DNA of 64,000 bases from Pogonophryne albipinna (Eukaryota > Chordata > Actinopteri > Perciformes > Artedidraconidae), in contig CM053264.1 in the NCBI GenBank assembly GCA_028583405.1, positions 12,288,787 to 12,352,786 on the forward strand, in the 5' to 3' direction. Of this stretch, positions 23,100-36,961 are shown one piece after another (position 1 is the stretch's first letter; every line of letters starts with the position of its first letter). A program made the translations under genes and the position numbers. The notes under the pieces are model-generated. The model was not told the origin of the DNA and searched no databases. It was given only the letters and a program-made list of their open reading frames with translations.

Positions 23100-25397
23100 C
23101 GGCATGGAAGTCCCTACTGTATTATACATCGAAGCTGTGCACGGATTAAACAGTAGTGGTGCAGTCACAAAGCAAACTCTAGTTATTGCATTACTTTTGT
23201 TTTCAGTTTTATTATATGGGAACAGTATACAGTGGATAAACGAGGCAAAATATGATACTAAATGCATTGACTAAAGCTCAAATACATCACTTTTGAAACA
23301 CAATTCTTCCTTAACAAAAGTAGAATTCATGAAACACAGCTTAGTTCAATACACTGAGGATTTCTGCTGCCATTTGCTGCTATGATTTTTACTTGTGACA
23401 CATCTTTAAATGTTTTTACACTATTTCTTCCATTGTTCTTTAATTACCACCACTATAATGACAATCTTTCTTTGCACATGTAATTGGTGCCTAAAATAGG
23501 AATCCCAGCATGTTGTGGTTCTGCTTATCTTTCAGCCACAATGTCCTCTTGTGCAAAATGTTATTTACAGAACACTACAATACTATCTGACTACATTCAT
23601 GCTTCTCGGAGGTAGAAAGCATCCAATTTAGGACACTGTGTTGTCAGCTTGTACACATTATAACGCAAAATATAACATACATTCATGTTCTCATGGGGAT
23701 ACAACCTATTGAATTAAAAGAACCAGTGTGTAGGATGTAGGAGGGATTATTGACAGGAATGGAATTTCATTTTCATAACAATGTTTTTATTAATCACTTA
23801 AAACTAAGAATCATGTTTTTTATTTGCTTAGATTGGGAACAATTAATCTGTCACCATGTTTCTACAGTAGCCCAGAAGGGACAGACCAAACTCCAGCCCT
23901 GTAAAGGACCCTTTTAGGTTTTTTATGTTACCTTAAGTTGCTTTGCCGTCTGCAACCTTATAGATTTATGTTATCTACTGAATTAGGAACCGTTGCAATG
24001 ACGGCAGACGAACATTTCTTGGGAGTTTTGGTAAAAGGGTTATCCACTAAAACACATGTGTCAAACTCAAGGCCCGGGGGCCAAATCAGGCCACAGGTGG
24101 ATTTAATTACTATTAGATCTGGCCCGCCGGTATATTGCACACACACCTTCACTCCATCCTGAGGGTCTCCTCAGCTCAGAGCCTGAGCCCAAACCTTGAT
24201 GACCTTGCACCCAAGATGAGATGCCAAGTATCTGAACTAGCATCACAGAGCAGCACACTGAGTTTAATGGATGTTTCCTTCTGCACTTTTTCTCTCACGA
24301 CAACAGGGCATGTTTGGTTTGTTCTTTGAGGGAAATTGTTTTTTTGAAGCTGTTGTTGGCCTGTGGGAAAATGTAATCATAAGAAATGACTCTGCAGATA
24401 GAGCCATAAGAAATGAATGCAACTGATTATTTAATGTTTAATGTTGTTTTTATAGGCAATAATTTAAGCTTTGTTAGTTCCAGGTTTAATATGTGCAATA
24501 AGTTCATTTCAATAAGTTTTGCAATAAACATTGAACCAGTCCGGCCCTCGACTAGTAGCCTACCCATTTTTTAATTTTGGCCCACTGTGTATTTGAGTTT
24601 GTCACCCCTGCACTAAAACCTTTAAAATGGAGGTGTCTGTGACTTGAATGTTGATGAAGTTAAGGCCGAATGTCTGTCGAATCATGTGTGATTTACTTGG
24701 TTTGAAATAGCTGCAATTGGTCCAACTATTGGCCAATTATGAACAGGCCAGTTTGAACCGGGCACTGCACTACGTAAGGGATAATGTGCAGCGAGGCGGT
24801 CATTATGGGGAAAAGAACACCCGACAGGCTCATCAGGGAGCCCGACGCGATTACACGCCCATATACTAAACAAACTAACGACTCGACTCCCAATATTAAT
24901 TGAAATGACTTTATTGACTTAAAAATTATCGTATTTCTTCAGCTAAGAAAAATGTCTGGACCGTTGCGTAAAAAGGAGGTTTTCTGCCCCGTTACTTCTG
25001 CTTTTCGGCCAAACTGTATACAGTTCAATCGAACTGACTTGTTTGTGCAGATGTGAGCGTCCTTAACAACGGTCAATAAGTGCTTGACAGCGGTCTGTAC
25101 TACTGGATTAACAACGTGTCACGTGTTCTGAATTCACCAATCAGAATCGAGTATTCAACTAAGCCATGTAATAAATAGTAATATTAACATTATTTAAAAA
25201 TGCTTTTTAGTGTGGAATCAAAGAGGTATGAAATGTTTTATAACTGCGTTTAAGATAAATCTTTATTCAAGAATCATAATCTATCACTAGCAAAGTATGT
25301 AGTCTGACTCCACATAAAGTAAACTACAAAACAACAGAGAGATACTTCAAAATATGGTTTTTATTCTTCACCCACAGTTTCTTTAATTACACAACAA
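23100..25397. other. Intergenic spacer between gamma-crystallins 3 and 4
   Basis: No coding region is seen. It contains a hAT element with perfect TSD (24,053-24,610), described separately, and otherwise AT-rich sequence. Confidence 0.6.
24053..24610. mobile_element. hAT non-autonomous element with perfect 8-bp TSD
   Basis: Left end CACATGTGTCAAACTCAAGG and inverted right end CAGGGGTGACAAACTCAA form imperfect inverted repeats. CACTAAAA flanks both sides exactly (24,045-24,052 and 24,611-24,618). The 558-bp body includes 'ggcccgggggcc' and 'tctggcccgcc', words common in the fish/tetrapod hAT families that end in TGTCAAACTCA. No transposase ORF is present. Confidence 0.88.
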
Positions 25398-26270
25398 TCA
25401 GCACATGTCCATGATGCGCCTGATGGAGCTGATTCTGGACATGTTGCTTGCTGCAGAGTCTCTGAGGCTCCTGTACTCTCCGGGCCTCACGTACAGCATC
25501 TTGCCTCTGAAGTTGGGCTGCTCGAACATCAGCCAGTGGCCGTCCATCACTTGGCAGGACTGGCAGTCAGACATTAGGAAATGATCCTGCAGAGACTCGA
25601 TGTCGTCAATCAGCTCGTGTATCTGGCCTCCGTAGTTCTCCCTTTCGTAGATCCTCATCCTGAAGGGGCCCCTGTGCTGTTGGAGAAAAACAAGGAGAGC
25701 ATTCCAATGCTTTTCTAAACTACCTTTCTTGAGTAGTTTCCCATCTTCATATTTGGTTCAAACTTCTCTTCGAACTTCTTACCGCGGGGATATCATTCCA
25801 ATGCTTTTCTAAACTACCTTTCTTGCACTGGAGGCGGAGTTTGCCAGCTTTAAATTAGCCAAACATGTCTTTGGACCGTTCAAATGTATCTTCGAACTTC
25901 TTACCGTGGGGATCATGCGACAGGAGCGGATGTTATCCATCATAGCCATGCCCTGCATTCCCATCATGCTTCCCATGCGCTGAAAGTCGGAGTACTCCCC
26001 TCTCTTCAAGAACACCTGATTGCCCATGTAGTTGTGGCGGTCGTACACCACGAAGCAGCCGTTGTCCACCCTGCAGGAGTTGCAGCGGTTCAGGTGCATG
26101 TGGATGTCGGTGCAGTCGCTGCTGCACTCATGGGAACGACCCTGGAAGTTCCTTTCTTCATAGAAAATAATCTGCAAACAAAAAACATGCATGAAAAGTT
26201 AGATTAGTGAGTTTAATAGACTTTTACTGCACCAATGATACAAACATGTGATATTATTTACCCTGCCCAT
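25398..26270 (-). CDS. crygm: Gamma-M-crystallin 4 with Met-rich loop insertion
   Basis: Minus-strand gene with exons 26270-26262 (MGR), 26171-25905 (89 codons) and 25676-25398, giving 184 aa. Exon 2 starts [20 protein letters not shown]. After SDFQRM it has an eight-codon-longer segment, [20 protein letters not shown], before the splice junction, where sister genes have about [15 protein letters not shown]. Exon 3 starts [20 protein letters not shown] and ends [10 protein letters not shown]. One Trp remains ([11 protein letters not shown]). High Met content and loss of Trp are M-type hallmarks. The gene is divergent from gene 5 across a 518-bp interval with a TATATATAA box on its strand (26,315-26,323). 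Intron 1 is 90 bp; intron 2 contains two copies of a 'cattccaatgcttttctaaa' word (25,699 and 25,795 regions), a small internal duplication. Confidence 0.95.
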
Positions 26271-26788
26271 GATTACGCTTTTAGTTTTAGCAAATGATGA
26301 CAACCCAGCGTCACTTATATATACAGTATCAGCTGCAGACCACTTCACACACCTTTGTGCAAAACATCATGACTCATCACTAAGTTCAAGTGGCCTTGCT
26401 TTTATTTTGAACAGCCCACCTGAATAGTTATTGTATGTTAAATGTAGTTTCGAGAGGTCAAATCAGGTCATAACAGAAGCAAAACAATCCTCAAATTATG
26501 TTTTTAAATGTAGTTGTATTTAATAGTTGTTCACCTCTTAAGGAACGCACATGAATAAATAGTTGAAGTTTCTAGAAGCACATATAAACCCAGTATTCAC
26601 AATAACTACTGCAGAATCTGACATACAGTGACATCTGCCACCCTATGGTGCTGCGCAGAGCCACAATATAGAGTGATGACTCAAAGGTTTCAGCACAAGC
26701 CATGTGGAAATGCTACGGCCGTGCGATGTATAAAAAGGGAAACGGGTCGATGTTGAAGCAGCACATCTGAAATTAGCACACAATAATC
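26271..26788. promoter_or_regulatory. Shared divergent promoter of gamma-M-crystallins 4 and 5
   Basis: The 518 bp between opposing ATGs holds a TATA box for each gene (26,315-26,323 minus; TATAAAAA 26,729-26,736 plus). It also holds a TGACTCA site about 100 bp from each ATG (26,370-26,376 for gene 4; 26,677-26,683 for gene 5), and a Maf half-site TCAGCA at 26,690-26,695. The mirror layout suggests a common lens-specific control region. The sites are seen; their function is inferred. Confidence 0.65.
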
Positions 26789-27892
26789 ATGGACATGGGC
26801 AGGGTAAGTGAAGCTTTCCAAACATCACAGAAACATGGAAGAGGTGTCGTCTGGAAACTCAGGTCCACTTTGTTGTTTGCAGATCACATTCTATGAGGAG
26901 AAGAACTTCCAGGGTCGCTCCTATGAGACCAGCAACGACTGCCCTGAGCTCACCTCCTACCTGAGCAGGTGCAACTCCTGCAGGGTGGAGAGCGGCCTCT
27001 TCATGGTCTACGAGAAGCCCAACTTCATGGGCCAACAGATGCTGGTGAGGAGGGGCGAGTACCCTGACAACCAGCGCCTGATGGGCATGACTATGAGCGA
27101 CTGCATCAGGTCCAGTCGCATGATCCCCACGGTAGGTTTATCGCTCTCAGCTGCAATAAGTAAGCCACAAATTACAATTAATTTGTGGTTGCAACAAAAA
27201 CAACTTTGTAAATTGGCTGAGCTGATATTGGACTATCATCAGCATTTCTATTGGTCGACAGCACAGGTTAAAGTTAAGCAAATGCAAAATGCTTGCAGGA
27301 AATCTGTCATAAAATATTCTAAACTCAGGTTGCCTTTGCTGAGGAAGCCTGTACATTTGATGGGAACATGGCTGCCATTAATGGTATTTGCAAACCCATT
27401 TTGTGAGTCTTTAAAATAACAAAATGAATATTGTAACGTCTCTTAAGATTCCCAGTACTTAGGCCCAGAACCAGTGCTGTTACAATAGTGTTGTATCAAC
27501 CATCACAGTGGTTTTTTCACGATAACAGGTTGTTTTCTTGAGATAATCAGGGCATTAACACGTGGATCTGATGCTTTAATGCCCTGATTATCCTGACGTA
27601 TCTTCACCTACAGCACAAGGGACCCTTCAGGATGAAGATCTACGAGAATGAGAACTTCGGAGGCCAGATGCACGAGCTGATGGACGACTGTGACAACATG
27701 CAGGATCGTTTCCGCATGAACGAGTGCCAGTCCTGCAACGTGATGGAGGGCCACTGGCTGATGTTCGAGCAGCCCAACTACAGAGGCAAGATGATGTACG
27801 TGAGGCCCGGAGAGTACAGGAACCTCAGAGAGATGGGGATGAGCAACATGACAAGGTTCAGCTCCATGAGGCGCATCATGGACTCCTGTTAA
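26789..27892 (+). CDS. crygm: Gamma-M-crystallin 5
   Basis: Exons 26789-26803 (MDMGR), 26883-27131 (83 codons) and 27614-27892, giving 180 aa. Exon 2 starts [20 protein letters not shown] and has the M-type loop [20 protein letters not shown]. Exon 3 is [20 protein letters not shown]...[20 protein letters not shown] and ends [10 protein letters not shown]. About one residue in ten is Met and there is a single Trp, a composition associated with very high-refractive-index fish lens proteins. The start is the first ATG after the TATA box and gives an N-terminus slightly longer than its sisters; the internal Met (MGR) matches the family start. AATAAA is at 27,910-27,915. Intron 2 contains a perfect 17-bp inverted repeat just before the acceptor of exon 3. 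Confidence 0.95.
27542..27592 (+). repeat. 17-bp perfect inverted repeat beside a 3' splice site
   Basis: Arms GATAATCAGGGCATTAA (27,542-27,558) and TTAATGCCCTGATTATC (27,576-27,592) are exact complements with a 17-base loop. The stem ends 21 bases before exon 3 of gamma-M-crystallin 5, occupying the usual branch-point zone of the intron. Confidence 0.9.
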
Positions 27893-27909
27893 CTCCGAAT
27901 GTACGGGGA

Positions 27910-27915
27910 AATAAA
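27910..27915 (+). terminator. Poly(A) signal of gamma-M-crystallin 5
   Basis: AATAAA 18 bp after the stop codon. Confidence 0.8.
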
Positions 27916-29331
27916 GAAAGCTGAAATCTAATGGTTCTGATTGTAGACTTTGTGCAAGCATGTTCTGAAAACACAAGCATTCACACATAACTCTAGACAC
28001 ATGGTAATTAGTTTTCTTATTTTGATCACTTATGGAGTTAAAACAGGGATTTGTATGGACTGAACCAAGATGATATTATGTTTTAAAAGATATCCTCCCA
28101 TTATGCAAACCAGTTTTGTCAGACACTCCCCGTTTGGTTATTGTCCACACATTTAAACTCCACGGCCAAAGTTGGTCACACACACTTCCTGTTATAAGTT
28201 CAAGCTCCAAACTAAAACTAATACATTCACTTAACGTGTACAATTGGTGGAGTTATCCTATCCATATCTCTAAGATGTATCAGTCAGTTTCTTCATGAAG
28301 CTGCTATTTGTCTGCATGTTTCTCTTGTTGAAGAGGGTACAGGAAAATAGTTAATAAAAACAAGTACACTGAAGCCAATAACACACATTTTACAAAATGA
28401 ACAGCATGCATGTGGTTTACCGACAGTATTCCTGCAATTTTACCTTAGTGTCGGATTAAAGAACAGGAGGGGTCCAAACTCCAAATGGTTCATCCTCTGA
28501 GGAGCATGAATGTACAATCTGCCTATTAGATCATATATTTCTTGGGTACAAATGGGATTATTAAACATTGTAGAATAGTCCTGACTGGATCTAGAGGCTA
28601 GTTGGATTCATCCTCTGGGAATTAATAATCATTTTAAATTGAAAGACAATAGTATTGTTATTTAGCGCTAGTCTTTTTCCGTATTCAGATCTAAATACTC
28701 AACAGTCATTTGGATTAATCAGATGTTTTGCTTTTTCTGATGTCGCTTAACATCAATATCATAACTATTATCAAACTAAAACAATGAGCCACTATTGCCA
28801 AGCTCAGGAGTGCACCGTGTTTAATATAAAGACATTTTCTTTGTCTAAAAGGACAGTTCTGGACTCACTGACTCAGCTCGTTTCATATCAAACCAGATGT
28901 CTGGCAGTGCCGTTGTTTTGTCAGCTCGCTTTGCCGCAATGCTTTCCACTTTGCATTGTTCAGAGCAACAGGATTCCCAGCTTCAGAACAATGTGATAAA
29001 CCTGGATAAATATCTGAATCACTGACTGATTTATCCAGGTGACACAAAGCAAACCATGTGCTAATTGTTCTGTGTAATGAGAGTATTGGAGACAACACAA
29101 AACTAATAATGAAGTGATATTTTATATATTTAATACATATTTTATGCCATATTCTTCTAAATGTGTATAGTCATTGATCTGATATGTCAATTTATTGAAA
29201 CCTCATACTACTCTTTGCACTTTGTGGATGCTTCATTTTGTTGTACTCATTTGGCAAAACGATGTCTCTTAAAACTTTGCTCGAGTAAAAGCCATTTCAC
29301 CGCCTTGTACACATATGTTGTTGTTGTTCAG
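27916..29331. other. Intergenic spacer, nothing recognised
   Basis: AT-rich sequence between gamma-M-crystallin 5 and the crystallin relic. No ORF, splice chain or repeat of note is seen. Confidence 0.5.
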
Positions 29332-29430
29332 ATCCGTTTCTACCAGGACGAATACTTCCAGGGTCGATTCCCTCAATCTGGTAATGACTCCAGCAACATG
29401 CGCACGTACCTCAGCCGCAGCAGTAAGTGA
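29332..29430 (+). pseudogene. Truncated gamma-crystallin exon-2 relic
   Basis: After an intact acceptor (ttgttcag) the sequence reads IRFYQDEYFQGRFPQSGNDS and then SNMRTYLSRSSK and stop. This is recognisably motif 1 of a gamma-crystallin (compare [12 protein letters not shown]...YLSRCNS). The Cys-Asn that should follow YLSR are replaced, and the frame ends at TGA, inside a perfect donor-like word GTAAGT. No exon 1, second half of exon 2 or exon 3 was found nearby. A hAT element starts 37 bp later. It is best read as a decayed copy in the cluster, same strand as its neighbours. Confidence 0.8.
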
Positions 29431-29466
29431 GTATACGTTAAAAACTAAATTAGATATGTCTACAGT

Positions 29467-30217
29467 CAGAGTTGGGTGTAACGCGTTACAAAGTAATAAT
29501 AATATTACTTTTGTCGGTAACGGAGTAGTGTAACGCGCTACTTTTATAATTCAGTAATCACACTACAGTTACTAACATTGCCCCGACACGCGTTACTTCG
29601 TTACTTACTAAAATCAGTCATAATCAAACGTCAACAAACACCTGCAAAGAACACATGCTAAGGTGAAGCTAACGCACAGCTATTTGTTGTTTGTTTATAT
29701 CACGTAGTCTGTTCTTCTTCTCTGTTTTCCGGTTGTTGCCTCTTTTGAATGACGAATACACACTACCGCCGCCTGCTGGTAAGGAGAGTTATTGCCACTC
29801 ACGCATGCGCAGTTCGTACGTGATCGGCTGAAGTCTTTGCGGTGTGCTCCAGTCTGGTTCCAGTGCAACACATGGCCAACACGCAGGAGAACACGCCGAC
29901 GCAACAGCGTGAGCAGAGATAGACTGCGCAAAATATACAGATAGCAGGAGACAGAGGACAGCCATGGTCAGATAGGAAAACATTCAGGATCTGGATCAGT
30001 CTTATGCGACAATGGAAACTGAACTAAAGAGAACATTTGAAACTTTTGCAGTCTGCGTGATCTGCCTGCAGGGAGGGGCGGGCCGGCCCTGCGAGTAAAG
30101 TAACGAGTAAAGTAACGAGTTACTTTATGTAGAGAGTAACGAAGTAGTGTAATATATTACTTTTTTTTAAAGTAATATGTAATATATTACTTTTTTTTAG
30201 TAACGACGCCATCTCTG
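29467..30217. mobile_element. hAT-type MITE ('GTAACGCGTTAC' family)
   Basis: Ends CAGAGTTGG and, inverted, CAGAGATGG, with subterminal runs of 'gtaacg' and 'taacgcgttac' words. It is flanked by TCTACAGT (29,459-29,466) and TCTACAAT (30,218-30,225), an 8-bp duplication with one mismatch. The 751-bp body lacks a credible ORF. Its terminal words match those of the larger element in the etv5a intron at 45,333-49,049. Confidence 0.82.
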
Positions 30218-30521
30218 TCTACAATATAATTTAATCAATGTGCCTTTTAGTTTTGCTTGTATTCTGTGTTGCCGATGAGATAAAGTATATGCAATATAAA
30301 TCATGTCATGAGACAACACAATGTACCGAGTGCATAAAATAATACAGTTTGAGATAAAACGCATTGACATCATTCATTCGCAATTTCTGCATCACCCACA
30401 GGAGAAATCAAACAGCAGCCATGGATTTTAAAACAATTGCAGCCTCAGCTAATGTGGCAACGTTAATGGAGAGCTCATTTGCATGACAATCGTTTTCCTG
30501 GCAGTGCATTTCATCCGCCTG

Positions 30522-30530
30522 TATAATAAA
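30522..30530 (+). promoter_or_regulatory. TATA-like box of crygs
   Basis: TATAATAAA lies 70 bp upstream of the ATG at 30,600. Confidence 0.55.
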
Positions 30531-30599
30531 GTGGAGCATCGGGGATGCAGGGAGAACGAGGCGCTTTGATTTGATCGTGTGAGGAGGAACGGAAGGACC

Positions 30600-33120
30600 A
30601 TGGATCGCACAGGGAAGGTGAGAGGCGATAATACGATGCACCACATGCTAAATGCTAAATGCTGTATGTCATTTAAAGAGCTTTTATGCATGCACTTCAG
30701 GCAGGAAAGGATAGTATCTTTCTTTAAATATCTTCTGAAGACTTTGATTTATGGCTGTCTCTTAATTGATGATGATTCATATGTTAAGTTGTGATTCCTA
30801 AAAAAACGTTCAAAAATAAATACATTCTCAAATATTCTCTGTCATGTTCAACAGGGGCAAGAAGAAGCTTTCAAAAATGTTTCTGTTCCCTATAGCGTAC
30901 ATTTTTCGTCATCATGTTCGTCACAAAACAACCAAAAAAGAAATAACTTTTACAATGACAGTATGAGTTCACAGGTCCTGCTCATAACCATTAATGATTT
31001 GGTTTCTAGATCATCTTCTACGAGGAGAAGAACTTTAAGGGCCATCACTATGAGTGCAGCGGGGACTGTCCGGAGCTCAACTCTCACATCCAGCACTGCA
31101 ACTCCCTCCGGGTGGAGGGGGGGGCCTGGGTCCTCTACGAGAGACCCCAATACCTGGGATACCAGTACGTGCTCATGAGGGGCGAGTACCCCAACTACCA
31201 GAGCTGGAACGGCTTCAACGACACCATCCGCTCCTGCAGACTCATCAGACATGTGAGGAAATAGATTTAGCTGAGCTTATAGTATGTGTTTTAATGTTTT
31301 ATTTAAATGTGTAGGGGTTTATTTAGCTTGTGAACATTATTTCAGACCAACTAAGAAGCTGGTTATTACATTAGTTTTTCTGTGTCTTTATTCACACATT
31401 TCTGATATTTTGGCTGAAGAAACTCACTTTGTTTTCTTCAGCCATAAACACTAAAACAAAACCTCCAAGTTTAGCATAAAGACATAAAGACTGAAGACAG
31501 GGGGGAAAGCTTATTTTTATTTTTTAAACTTTGTGTATTGGGTTTTTTCAACAGCATACAGTTATTCTATCAGAGCATGTATCAAAAGTAGATAAACAAA
31601 TCTTCACTTCATAGAAAAATAGGTAGAGTAACAATGTAAATACTGCTTAACACCTAGGGTATACTACGAAGCAGGATTTTCGCTTAGCGGCTAAATTCAG
31701 GGGAAATTCCGGCTTTCCGGTCCTACGAAGCTGGTTCTCTTTTTAGCAGGCTAGATCTCCATGGTAACTGATGCTGAGCGGCTAACCTGCCCCGGAGCAG
31801 GTTAGGTTGCAGGCTAAGAGCTCAACTCAGTGAAAGCACTGCCTGCTGACCAATCAGAGCTCAGTGTGCGGAGTTTAAAGCGATCAAGTCATATTACAGG
31901 AGAAAGGAAATACAGAAAAGCTGCCGTCGCAGGAAAGACGGCCGGCAAAAATCCCCGACTGTGTGAGCGTGAACATTAATAGAATATCACCTCCCATCTT
32001 CAGAGCAATCTGACTATTATAACATTAGCGTTAAGAAAGCTTAATTAAATATCTGCCCCAACAGAAGTAACCGGATCAGAGTAACATTAAGTACAGTCCG
32101 CGGCATATCACTTCATAATGTATCATATATCTCCTTATCTGAGTCAGCTGAGCCGTATCTGGCCGTGCAACACTCACAGTGTCACATACTGTATGCAGAA
32201 GGATTATTTTAAGCAACACATTAAGTTGACGAAACACTCGAGTCAAATGTAATGAAAGTCAGATCGTGTCTTAGACGGGCAGTGATATCATAAACCTGTT
32301 AATGTACGCATTCAAACACTTGTTCTGTTACCAGCTGTATTCACCTTGCAGGTGCAGCTCTGTGGCTTTGATCCTGGATCAAGTGTTTAAGTCATGGATG
32401 TTTAAAGTTGAACTTCTTCATGTCTAATATTATAGTTGACTTTTCATTCAGGAAGTATGACGCTGCGCTGTCAGTACGCTTCTCCATGTCTGTGATTGGT
32501 CGAATGCTCCAGATACCACCCCTTTCATGTGAACGCGCACCTAACTAGATAGGGCACGGCTGGCTTGAGCGATCCACTTGATAACCCGCATCGTAGGACC
32601 GTTTAGCGAGAGCGCGTATGTTTTGGATTAGGCCAACCGGCTAACTCAAACATATCCAGGTTAGGTTGAACCAGCTTCGTAGTACAGGCCTCTGGCTTCA
32701 ATTACAAAAGGAGTTTGACTTTTTGACAAATCAATAAAGATACGTAGCTTGCAAAATATAGTGGCTTATAAACTATTTACAGGGGTAAATCTTATCTCTC
32801 TCTTATCTTATTTAAAGCTCACTAACAAAACATTATAATTTCAGCCTTCCAGCATGCACAGGATCCGCATCTACGAGCGTCCGGACTTCAGCGGCCAGAT
32901 GATCGAGTTCAGCGACGACATGCCCAACCTGATGGACCGCTGGCGCTACCGGGACCTCCACTCGGCGCACGTGCAGGACGGCGTCTGGGTTTTCTACGAG
33001 CACTCGAACTACAGGGGGCGCCAGTACCTGCTGGAGAAGGGCGAGTACAGACGTCCCGCAGAGTGGGGGGCGCTTCATCCCGCCGTGGGGTCCATCAGAC
33101 GGGTGGTCGACTCGTCTTAA
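30600..33120 (+). CDS. crygs: Gamma-S-type crystallin
   Basis: Exons 30600-30617 (MDRTGK), 31010-31252 (81 codons) and 32845-33120, giving 178 aa. Several features point to gamma-S: the longer N-terminal exon, [20 protein letters not shown] in domain 1 (human gamma-S has [20 protein letters not shown]), and [20 protein letters not shown] followed by a [11 protein letters not shown] ending. Trp is kept at five positions, in contrast to the M-type genes next door. Domain 1 still has the Cys cluster (ECSGDC, HCNS). Gamma-S is the main beta/gamma member of adult lens cortex. Its position just upstream of etv5 matches the human order ETV5-CRYGS region on 3q27. Intron 2 (1592 bp) carries a roughly 1 kb TIR element. 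AATAAA is at 33,173-33,178. Confidence 0.93.
31657..32691. mobile_element. TIR DNA element in intron 2 of crygs
   Basis: Left end GGGTATACTACGAAGCAGGA and inverted right end GGCCTGTACTACGAAGCTGG share the core TACTACGAAGC(A/T)GG, and further 'aggttag' and 'ggctaa' words repeat inside. No transposase ORF is seen. Flanking duplication is not clear, so superfamily (PIF/Harbinger-like or other) is open. Confidence 0.65.
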
Positions 33121-33172
33121 AATCACTTCCTGTTTCCCCACCTTCCTCCAGTCATTACGCCTGAGTCAACTT

Positions 33173-33178
33173 AATAAA
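33173..33178 (+). terminator. Poly(A) signal of crygs
   Basis: AATAAA 53 bp after the TAA stop. Confidence 0.75.
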
Positions 33179-33264
33179 AGCTAATCAAACTGCAGCAGCA
33201 GAATGGATGGGAGTGGTTTGAGTTATTGGGATTGTAAATGATAATGGAACAAATAGACAACATA

Positions 33265-33440
33265 CAGAAGGCAAGGCAGGTGTATTTATATACATTTCAA
33301 CACAAGGCAATTCAAAGTGCTTTACAAAAAGACATATTATGAAATTACATTTAAAAGCAAAGCCACATGAATAAAAGTGACAGTGCAGTGTGAGATACAC
33401 ACATCTGAAATGTTTAGGTCTGACTCTCAATCAGAAATAG
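33265..33440 (+). repeat. Dispersed fish repeat, copy 1
   Basis: Words 'acacaaggcaattcaaagtg' and 'aaagtgctttacaaaaa', then 'gtgtgagatacacacatctg' and 'tctgaaatgtttaggtctga', recur in reverse complement at about 44,960-45,150, where the segment reads 'aaagcactttgaattgcctt'. It is a high-copy SINE/LINE-tail-like element of fish genomes as remembered; family not assigned. Confidence 0.65.
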
Positions 33441-36839
<3,399 letters not shown>

Positions 36840-36961
36840 CAGCGATCAGAGCTCTTCATTGAGAAAAATCCACAGCCGAGTTTTTATCCGAAGAGCTGCA
36901 GGGGATGTAGGGAAGAGGAAATCTTGGTTTTTAAAACACTGACGACAAACTTCACATATCA
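36840..36961 (+). other. etv5a: Probable 5' non-coding exon of etv5a
   Basis: A GC-richer block has a CCAAT word in 'agccaatgggagcg' (36,799-36,812) shortly upstream, and ends at a strong donor, CAA|GTGAGT at 36,961/36,962. The next acceptor in the gene (ttgttccag|GG at 38,698/38,699) precedes the start codon by 18 bases, so at least one 5' UTR exon must exist; this is the best candidate. The transcription start is not determined. Confidence 0.5.

Noticed and set aside
26808..27419. 203-codon continuous ORF as an intronless crystallin
   Set aside because: It reads through the exon-2 donor into intron 2; the spliced model with exon 3 at 27,614 restores the four-motif protein.
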